Assembly: GCA_002495225.1 (NCBI GenBank)
Contig: DAEF01000039.1
Location: 1 to 9,926 of the forward strand
Source of the DNA: Methanoregulaceae archaeon UBA288
Lineage (GTDB): Archaea; Halobacteriota; Methanomicrobia; Methanomicrobiales; Methanospirillaceae
Direction of reading: 5' to 3'
DNA: 9,926 bases
Shown here: positions 5,248 through 9,926 of the stretch, in pieces
How positions within the stretch are numbered: the first letter of the stretch is position 1
Layout: the number at the start of each line of letters is the position of its first letter
Translations under genes and position numbers: made by a program
The notes under the pieces: generated by a model
What the model saw: only the letters and a program-made list of their open reading frames with translations
What the model was told of the DNA's origin: nothing
Database searches by the model: none

Positions 5248-7167
5248 TCAGGCTGCCGCTACGCCGGCCGGAACGGTCCCGGTCGCCACGGCGGGGGTGA
5301 TGGGGGTGAAGCCCTCGGCGCTGAGGACCGAAGCCCCCTCGGAGCCGGTCAGCAGCCGGACGAAGGCCTGCCCGAGGTCGGGGTTGCCCGCCACCGACGG
5401 GACCGTGATCCCGTAGGTGATCGGCATGCCATTCTCGGTCGAGCCGTCGGGGCGCTTCACCTGGACCTTCGCGTACGCGGCCGCCTGGGCCGGGTCCGAG
5501 AGGTCGATCTCTGCCGGGAGCTCGACGTAGCCCAGGCCGTTCTGGACCGCGTTCGACCGGTAGGTGAAGATGTAGTCGACCGTGCCTGCCTTGAGCTGGT
5601 CGATGTAGGTCGGGTCGCCCGTCTTCGGGATCACGAGGGTCGTGCCGTCGGGCGACGGCTTCGAGACGTCGATCACCGTGACGGGGCCCGAGAGTTTGGC
5701 CGTGATGCCGGAGTGGTCGCCGACCAGGTGCTGGAAGATCTCATCGTCACCGTAGTGCTTCTCGGCCAGCTTGATCGCCATGTACGCGCGGTAGCCGCCG
5801 GGGTCCGTGGTCGGGTCGGTGGTCGCGTAGCTGACGTTCTCCCGGTCCAGGACCTCGAACCAGTTCTCGGCCGTGATCTCGGAGGCGTAATCCGACGTCG
5901 TGTTGCTGTACGCGATCACCATCGCGTTCCTCGCGAACGAGAGCATCCAGCTCGCGTTCTGCGGGAACATGAGGTCCGGGATCAGGTAGGCGTCCGCGGA
6001 CGCAACCGCGTCGGCCTTCATGTTCTTCTTCGTGACCTTCTCGATCTGCGTCACGGACGGGCCCGTGTAGACCCCGAGCTCGGCGCCGGTGTTGGCGGCG
6101 TCGAAGGTCGTCTTCAGCTTCGCGAACGGCGAGGCCAGGCTTCCGGCCGCGAAGACCAGGACGGGCTTCGTCGCTGTCGCCGGGGTCGAGCCGTCGACCT
6201 TGAACTCCCTGGCCTTATCGGCGGTCATCGGGCTGAAGAGCGCCTTGCCGTAGGTGTCCTTCCCGTAGTCGGCGATCAGGGCCTGGCCCTGCTCGGAGAT
6301 CAGGAAGTTGACGTAGTCGTTGGCCGCATCAAGCGTGGCCGTCGCGTTCCCCTTCGGGATCACGGTGATGGCCGAGTAGATGTTGAGCAGGCTCGCGCCC
6401 TCGGAGACGATGGGCGTCAGCCTGAGGTTCCCCTTGTACGCGAGGTAGGTCCCCTCGTCCGTGAGGGTGTACGCGCCCTTCTCGCTCGCGAGCTGGAGGG
6501 TCTCGCCCATGCCCTTGCCGGCCTCGATGTACCACGCACCCGATTTCTGGATGTCGGACGCGTAGTTCATCTTCGCCTTGGCCCAGATCGCCTTCTCGGC
6601 CGAGTGGGTGCCGGAGTTGTCGCCGCGCGAGACGAACGCCACGTTCGCCGTGCCGGCCTTGCCCTGCTCCATCAGCTTCAGGAACGCGGCCTCGGGCGTG
6701 AGCCCGCGGATCCCGGCCGGGTCGGCTTCGGGCCCGACGATGAGGAAGTAGTTGTAGGCGAACGCACGGCGGTTCACGCCGTTGCCGCCCTCCATGAACG
6801 CGACCTCTGCGGCAGGCGAGTGGACGAGGAGCAGGTCCGCGTCACCGCGCTTGGCGAGTTCGATCGCCTTGCCCGAGCCCTGCGACGTGATCTTCAGGCT
6901 CACGGGGTGCGTGGCCTCGTAGAACGGGGTCAGGTTGTCGAGCAGTTTCGTGTCCTCGAGCGAGGTCGTGGTCGCGATCAGCAGGTCGGTGCGGGGACCG
7001 GTGACGGTCGTCATCGGTACGGTCGTCGCCCCCGTCGTGACGGCAGGGGTCGCGGTCGCATTGCCTCCGGGGGTCGTCCCCGTGCAGCCGGCCGCCGCGA
7101 GCATCAGCACGAGGAGCAGGGCGAGGGCGCCCGCTCCTGTCAGCATCTTTCTCATGATCATAAACAT
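5248..7167 (-). CDS. tupA: Dual-domain tungstate/molybdate-binding lipoprotein (TupA-like + WtpA-like fusion)
   Basis: A 639-residue extracellular binding protein for oxyanion import. Residues 1-28 are a lipoprotein signal (LMLAAAGC, Cys28), then a Thr/Pro/Gly linker to about 60. Module 1 (about 60-325) is TupA-like: LLIATTTSLEDTKLLDNL, SQGSGKAIELAKRGDADLLLVHSP, FVSRGDNSGTHSAE; TTTS and Arg181 fit the known anion site. Module 2 (about 335-625) is WtpA/ModA-like: LVFAAGSLASPFAKL, ADAVASADAYLIPDLM, FARNAMVIAY, DPTTDPGGYRAYMAIKLAEKHY, DYIFTYRSNAVQ. Each module is close to full length, so this is a true fusion with one signal peptide and no stop or frameshift between. Divergent tupB and tupC supply the membrane parts. 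Candidate starts are Met1 (7167), Met3 (7161) and Met5 (7155). The TATA box at 7182-7189 makes a leaderless start at Met3 or Met5 attractive, as no Shine-Dalgarno is seen. Confidence 0.93.
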   Translation of the reverse strand: MFMIMRKMLTGAGALALLLVLMLAAAGCTGTTPGGNATATPAVTTGATTVPMTTVTGPRTDLLIATTTSLEDTKLLDNLTPFYEATHPVSLKITSQGSGKAIELAKRGDADLLLVHSPAAEVAFMEGGNGVNRRAFAYNYFLIVGPEADPAGIRGLTPEAAFLKLMEQGKAGTANVAFVSRGDNSGTHSAEKAIWAKAKMNYASDIQKSGAWYIEAGKGMGETLQLASEKGAYTLTDEGTYLAYKGNLRLTPIVSEGASLLNIYSAITVIPKGNATATLDAANDYVNFLISEQGQALIADYGKDTYGKALFSPMTADKAREFKVDGSTPATATKPVLVFAAGSLASPFAKLKTTFDAANTGAELGVYTGPSVTQIEKVTKKNMKADAVASADAYLIPDLMFPQNASWMLSFARNAMVIAYSNTTSDYASEITAENWFEVLDRENVSYATTDPTTDPGGYRAYMAIKLAEKHYGDDEIFQHLVGDHSGITAKLSGPVTVIDVSKPSPDGTTLVIPKTGDPTYIDQLKAGTVDYIFTYRSNAVQNGLGYVELPAEIDLSDPAQAAAYAKVQVKRPDGSTENGMPITYGITVPSVAGNPDLGQAFVRLLTGSEGASVLSAEGFTPITPAVATGTVPAGVAAA

Positions 7168-7181
7168 TTGGAACCGGTGTG

Positions 7182-7189
7182 TTTAATAA
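7182..7189 (-). promoter_or_regulatory. TATA box for the TupA-WtpA gene
   Basis: TTATTAAA on the minus strand in the AT-rich divergent spacer. Its centre is 18 bp from Met1, about 24 bp from Met3 (7161) and about 30 bp from Met5 (7155). Normal archaeal spacing therefore places transcription initiation at or within the first codons, favouring a leaderless mRNA beginning at Met3 or Met5. Confidence 0.55.
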
Positions 7190-7228
7190 GATGTTTGAAT
7201 CTTTCTCTATTATTCACTAAAAAGGGTG

Positions 7229-7258
7229 AACCATCTGGTCTATCAATTGGTTAATCAA
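7229..7258. promoter_or_regulatory. Candidate operator in the divergent tup spacer
   Basis: Two imperfect symmetric elements lie close together: ACCA-TC-TGGT (7230-7239) and TTGGTTAATCAA (7247-7258). The flanks AACCA (7229-7233) and TGGTT (7248-7252) also form inverted arms. They sit between the divergent tupA and tupB starts, where a ModE/TunR-type oxyanion-responsive regulator might bind. Symmetry is weak and the site is conjectural. No unambiguous TATA box for tupB is seen; GTTAATC or TCTATTATTC might serve. Confidence 0.2.
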
Positions 7259-7317
7259 AAGCTACATGGACAGTTCCGGCGTGGTCTTTCCCGCCGCGCA
7301 GAGGAGAGGGCAGCACC

Positions 7318-8013
7318 ATGAGCGAGATCGTCGAGGGGTTCCTCCAGGCCATCGATCTGATCGTCTCCCTCGACCCTGAGGTGATGGAGATCACCCTGCG
7401 CACGCTCTCCATCTCCCTCTCGTCGACCCTGCTCGCCACGGCGATCGCGCTCCCCGCGGGCGGTCTGATCGCGTCCCGCGAGTTCCCCGGAAAACGGGGG
7501 TTGCTGTACCTCATCCAGACGCTCTATTCTCTGCCGACGGTGATCGTCGGGCTCCTGCTCTTTTTGCTGATCTCCTCGTCCGGCCCCTTCGGCGAGCTGG
7601 GGCTGCTCTTCACCTCGACCGGCATGATCATCGGCCAGAGCCTGCTGATCCTCCCGATCCTTGTCGGGCTGACCATCGCGGCCCTCTCGGCGGTCGATCC
7701 GCTCATCCGCGACACGCTCGCATCGCTCGGCGGCACGGGCCGGCAGCAGGTCTTCGGTCTCCTCCGCGAGGCGCGGTACGCGATCCTGGCGGCGGTCGCG
7801 CTCGGGTTCGGGCGGGCGATCTCCGAGGTCGGGGTCGCGATCATGATCGGCGGGAATATCCGGGGGTACACGCGGGTGCTCACGACCGCGATCAGCCTTG
7901 AGACCTCGATGGGGAATCTCTCGCTCTCGATCGCGCTCGGCATCATCCTGCTCGCGATCGCGCTCGTCGTGAACGCCGGCGTCAACCTGCTCCAGGGCGG
8001 GGGGCGCGCATGA
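7318..8013 (+). CDS. tupB: Tungstate ABC transporter permease (TupB-like)
   Basis: A 231-residue integral membrane protein forming the transport channel, probably as a homodimer. Hydrophobic segments lie at about 28-52, 62-87, 98-125, 153-175 and 201-226. The cytoplasmic coupling loop LASLGGTGRQQVFGLLREA (134-152), followed by AVALGFGRAISEVG, is the EAA-type motif that docks on the ATPase. Length and sequence fit TupB rather than the WtpB/ModB permease usually paired with WtpA-type binding proteins. The ATG at 7318 has a purine-rich GAGGAGAGGG 7-11 nt upstream. The last four bases (ATGA) overlap the next gene, so the two are co-translated. It diverges from the binding-protein gene across a 150-bp spacer. 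Transport of tungstate over molybdate is inferred from the family. Confidence 0.93.
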   Translation: MSEIVEGFLQAIDLIVSLDPEVMEITLRTLSISLSSTLLATAIALPAGGLIASREFPGKRGLLYLIQTLYSLPTVIVGLLLFLLISSSGPFGELGLLFTSTGMIIGQSLLILPILVGLTIAALSAVDPLIRDTLASLGGTGRQQVFGLLREARYAILAAVALGFGRAISEVGVAIMIGGNIRGYTRVLTTAISLETSMGNLSLSIALGIILLAIALVVNAGVNLLQGGGRA

Positions 8014-9089
8014 TCCGGTGCGAGGGGCTCGGGTGGACCCCGGGTGGGACGACCGTGCTCGACGATATCACCCTCGAGATCGCACGGGGAGAGGCCTTCG
8101 GTCTGATCGGCCCCTCGGGCGGGGGCAAGAGCTCGCTCATCCGGATCCTCGACCTGCTCGTCCAGCCGACGCGGGGCCGGCTCTGGATCGGCGGCGACGA
8201 GGTGGCGTGGGGCTCCCCGGAGATCGTAGCCCTCCGGCGGCGGATGGCCATGGTCTTCCAGCGCCCGGTCGCCTTCCGGATGAACGTCGCCGAGAACGTG
8301 GCTTACGGCCTGGCCCTCCGCGGCGTCCCCCGCGCCGAGCGGCGCGCCCGCGTGGCCGACGCCCTCGAGCTCGTCGGGCTCGACGGGTTCGAGGACCGGC
8401 GGGCCTCGACCCTCTCGGGGGGCGAGCTCCAGCGCGTCTCCATCGCCCGCTGCCTCGTGACCGACCCCGGGGTGCTCTTCCTGGACGAGCCGACCGCGAA
8501 CCTGGACCCGGTCTCGACGAGCGTGATCGAGGAGGTGGTCGCGGGGCTCCGCCGGGACCGGGGCATCACGGTGGTGATGACGACCCACAACCTCGAACAG
8601 GGGCAGCGGCTCTGCGACCGGCTGGCCGTGATGGCCGGCGGCCGTCTCGTCCAGGTCGGCACCCCGCTCGAGCTCTTCTACCGGCCGATGAGCATCGCCG
8701 TCGCGCAGTTCGTGGGCGCCGAGAACCTGGTGCCGGGAGTCGTGGAGCAAATGGACCGCGGGGTCGCGTTCGTCCGGATCGGGCCGCAGGCCACCCTGGC
8801 CGTCGCCGTCCACGCTCCCGTCGCGGGGGAGGTCACGGTCGCGATACGCCCCGAGGAGATCGTGCTCGCGAAGGGCGACGCCTGCCGCCAGGCGACGGCG
8901 AACCATCTCCACGGGAGGGTGACGGCCATCGACAGCGAGGGGCCGCTGGTCCGGGTCGTTCTCGACTGCGGATTCCCGCTCGTGGCCCTGATCCGCCGCC
9001 TCTCGTACCTCCAGCTCGGGCTCGAACCGGGGACGGTCGTCTGTGCGGAGTTCGACCCGAACGGGGCTCACCTGATCGCGCGCGCATGA
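8010..9089 (+). CDS. tupC: Tungstate ABC transporter ATP-binding protein with C-terminal TOBE-like region (TupC-like)
   Basis: A 359-residue cytoplasmic ATPase that powers the TupB channel. It has a complete nucleotide-binding domain (about 1-235): Walker A GPSGGGKSS (34-42, Lys40), Q-loop Gln84 in MVFQ, signature LSGGELQR (135-142), Walker B VLFLDEP with catalytic Glu160, D-loop NLD and switch His193 in TTHN. Residues about 238-359 form an extra C-terminal part with two beta-rich halves (NLVPGVVE...VTVAIRPEEIVL; NHLHGRVTAIDSEGPLVRVVLDCG...VCAEFDPNGAHLI), characteristic of a TOBE domain. In molybdate and related ATPases such domains bind the oxyanion and inhibit transport; a similar feedback role here is an inference. 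Translation starts at the ATGA overlap with tupB, implying coupling. A small hairpin and T-tract follow the stop. Confidence 0.93.
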   Translation: MIRCEGLGWTPGGTTVLDDITLEIARGEAFGLIGPSGGGKSSLIRILDLLVQPTRGRLWIGGDEVAWGSPEIVALRRRMAMVFQRPVAFRMNVAENVAYGLALRGVPRAERRARVADALELVGLDGFEDRRASTLSGGELQRVSIARCLVTDPGVLFLDEPTANLDPVSTSVIEEVVAGLRRDRGITVVMTTHNLEQGQRLCDRLAVMAGGRLVQVGTPLELFYRPMSIAVAQFVGAENLVPGVVEQMDRGVAFVRIGPQATLAVAVHAPVAGEVTVAIRPEEIVLAKGDACRQATANHLHGRVTAIDSEGPLVRVVLDCGFPLVALIRRLSYLQLGLEPGTVVCAEFDPNGAHLIARA

Positions 9090-9116
9090 TCTTCGAAAGA
9101 TTTATCATCGGTTTTT
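9089..9116 (+). terminator. Short hairpin and T-tract after tupC
   Basis: Beginning at the last base of the stop codon, ATCTT (9089-9093) and AAGAT (9097-9101) form a 5-bp stem with loop CGA. A further TTATC and a T5 run (9112-9116) follow. This is a plausible end of the tupBC transcript and would isolate the mcr promoter from read-through. Confidence 0.45.
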
Positions 9117-9260
9117 CGAATTCGTACCACTCCAGAAAAAATTCGTGTTACCACCCCGATCCGAAAAACCCGAATTGGCCTTATTATTTGAACATTCTCC
9201 CTCAAATCTAAATTATTCTAATAAATACATAATACCAGATCACGAAAAAAAATCGGCAAT

Positions 9261-9271
9261 CTTATATAAGG
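9261..9271 (+). promoter_or_regulatory. Strong TATA box of the mcr operon
   Basis: CTTATATAAGG is close to the ideal archaeal box (TTTATATA-like) and is itself nearly palindromic. An A-rich tract (9244-9252) lies immediately upstream, where BRE contacts would fall. Expected initiation is near 9288-9293, giving a leader of about 118 nt before mcrB. Mcr is among the most abundant proteins in methanogens, in line with such a strong core promoter. Confidence 0.7.
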
Positions 9272-9282
9272 AGATTGAGAAT

Positions 9283-9312
9283 AATGCAATGTCCCATGAG
9301 GGGACGTGCATT
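9283..9312. promoter_or_regulatory. Dyad/stem-loop at the mcr transcription start
   Basis: AATGCA-a-T-GTCCC (9283-9295) pairs with GGGAC-G-TGCATT (9301-9312) across the loop ATGAG: 5 bp, one T-G pair, one bulged A, then 6 bp. The predicted start (about 9288-9293) falls in the left arm. As DNA it could be an operator overlapping the start; as RNA at least the inner GTCCC/GGGAC hairpin would cap the 5' end of the mcr mRNA. Function is inferred from position. Confidence 0.45.
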
Positions 9313-9409
9313 AGTGACCGTCATTGATCTCCAGCGATCCAGATACGCACCATCACTGTTCAGAGACACGAACGCATCGATCTGACGAACCACTAACCAG
9401 AGGAAAGTT

Positions 9410-9926
9410 ATGGCGAAATACACTGAGACAATTGACCTCTACGACGATGGAGGCAAACTGTTAAAGAGCGGGGTTGCGCTCGACAAGATCAGCCCCGTTA
9501 CGAACCCCGGCATCGGGAAGATCGTCGACCTGACCAAGCGGACGGTCGCTGTGAACCTCGGAGGACTTGAGGCCGGACTCGCGAGCGGCAAGGTCGGCGG
9601 CAAGTTCAACCAGGTCCTCGGACGCGGGATGGACCTCTCGATCGTCAAGGACTCCGGAGCAATTGCCGAGAAGATCAAGGCGATGGTCCAGGTTGCCGAG
9701 GGCGACGACACGAAGATCACGTCCGTCGGCGGCGGCAAGATGCTGATGGTCGAGGTTCCGTCGGCCCGCCTGCAGGCAGCTGCGACCTACGACGCCGCGA
9801 TCACCTCGGTCGCGATGGCGACCACGCTCGCGGTCATCGACCAGTACGACATTGACATGTTCAACGGGTCGTACGTCAAGGCCGGCGTCATGGGTACCTA
9901 CCCCCAGACCATGGACATGCAGGGCG
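9410..9926 (+). CDS. mcrB: Methyl-coenzyme M reductase beta subunit, N-terminal part (cut by window end)
   Basis: The first 172 codons are present, out of a usual length of about 430-440. The N-terminus MAKYTETIDLYDDGGKLL, the block VNLGGLEAGLASGKVGGK, and IDQYDIDMFNGSYVKAGVMGTYPQTMDMQG match methanogen McrB. McrB is the beta subunit of the alpha2-beta2-gamma2 nickel F430 enzyme that reduces methyl-CoM with CoB to methane in the cytoplasm. GAGGA at 9400-9404 lies 5 nt ahead of the ATG, a good ribosome-binding site that fixes the start. In nearly all methanogens mcrB leads the operon mcrBDCGA (D or C may be missing), so the remaining subunits are expected past the right edge. Codon use is less purely GC-rich at the third position at its 5' end than in neighbouring genes, as expected of a very highly expressed gene. 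Frame is intact to the last base. Confidence 0.97.
   Translation, partial: MAKYTETIDLYDDGGKLLKSGVALDKISPVTNPGIGKIVDLTKRTVAVNLGGLEAGLASGKVGGKFNQVLGRGMDLSIVKDSGAIAEKIKAMVQVAEGDDTKITSVGGGKMLMVEVPSARLQAAATYDAAITSVAMATTLAVIDQYDIDMFNGSYVKAGVMGTYPQTMDMQG

Larger units (their letters stand above)
9090..9409. other. AT-rich 320-bp spacer between tupC and mcrB
   Basis: No credible gene is seen. The first part (to about 9260) is strikingly A/T-rich against the GC-rich genes around it. It contains several A- or T-runs, the 8-bp palindrome CGAATTCG (9117-9124) and repeated short AATTCG/CGAATT words. The second part holds the mcr TATA box, a dyad at the expected start site, and a leader of roughly 118 nt ending in the mcrB ribosome-binding site. 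Low duplex stability and A-tracts are expected of a very strong promoter. Confidence 0.7.

Noticed and set aside
5172..5300. Short plus-strand frame (GTG at 5172 or ATG at 5184) between the KGG-like and tupA genes
   Set aside because: It has no ribosome-binding site and its second half is antisense to the end of the binding-protein gene. A weak TATA-like word upstream is shared with the opposite-strand promoter, so support is too thin.
4195..5416. Overlapping plus-strand open frames across the ferredoxin and KGG-like genes
   Set aside because: Their repeated sequence is just the complement of the 75-bp repeats. None has a sensible start signal, and the minus-strand products match known families.
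5713..7254. Plus-strand 513-codon frame opposite the TupA-WtpA gene
   Set aside because: It is Arg/Val/Gly-rich with no domain and complementary to a well-supported binding-protein gene.
7524..9071. Minus-strand 515-codon frame opposite tupB and tupC
   Set aside because: It is antisense to two genes with complete transporter motifs and has shadow-like composition.
9145..9327. 60-codon plus-strand frame in the mcr upstream region
   Set aside because: It runs through the mcr TATA box and start-site dyad, has no ribosome-binding site, and its composition simply reflects the AT-rich spacer.

Overview
The window is high-GC archaeal DNA from a hydrogenotrophic methanogen, most likely Methanomicrobiales (a Methanoculleus- or Methanofollis-like organism). 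The strongest evidence is the 5' part of mcrB at the right edge. Supporting evidence includes archaeal TATA boxes about 26-30 bp ahead of several starts, oligo-T stops after genes, lipobox-bearing surface proteins and an archaeal-style dockerin. The genus is an inference from protein similarity recalled from memory; no search was run.

Left part (1-1688): a partial Pro/Thr-repeat surface protein runs off the left edge on the minus strand. Next come a YgjP-like (M48-type) zinc metallopeptidase on the minus strand and, divergent from it, a small PsiE-like four-helix membrane protein on the plus strand.

Middle (1689-5247): a large secreted subtilisin-fold protease with CBM6-like and dockerin-like modules lies on the plus strand. 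A possible leaderless 22-codon upstream ORF overlaps its start codon (ATGA). It converges on a minus-strand single-cluster ferredoxin; the two stop codons form one TGATCA palindrome. Upstream of the ferredoxin is a minus-strand gene of five 25-residue repeats resembling KGG stress-protein repeats.

Right part (5248-9089): a tungstate/molybdate uptake locus. A minus-strand lipoprotein gene encodes two different oxyanion-binding domains in one chain, TupA-like then WtpA-like. It diverges from tupB (permease) and tupC (ATPase with a C-terminal TOBE-like region), which overlap by 4 bp. Binding protein, channel and motor would together supply W/Mo for pterin enzymes such as formylmethanofuran dehydrogenase and formate dehydrogenase.

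Right edge (9090-9926): a 320-bp AT-rich spacer carries a strong TATA box and a dyad near the expected transcription start, then mcrB, the first gene of the usual methyl-coenzyme M reductase operon, cut by the window end. The most distinctive items are the TupA-WtpA fusion, the protease with a non-classical active site and overlapping mini-ORF, and the TSS-centred dyads.
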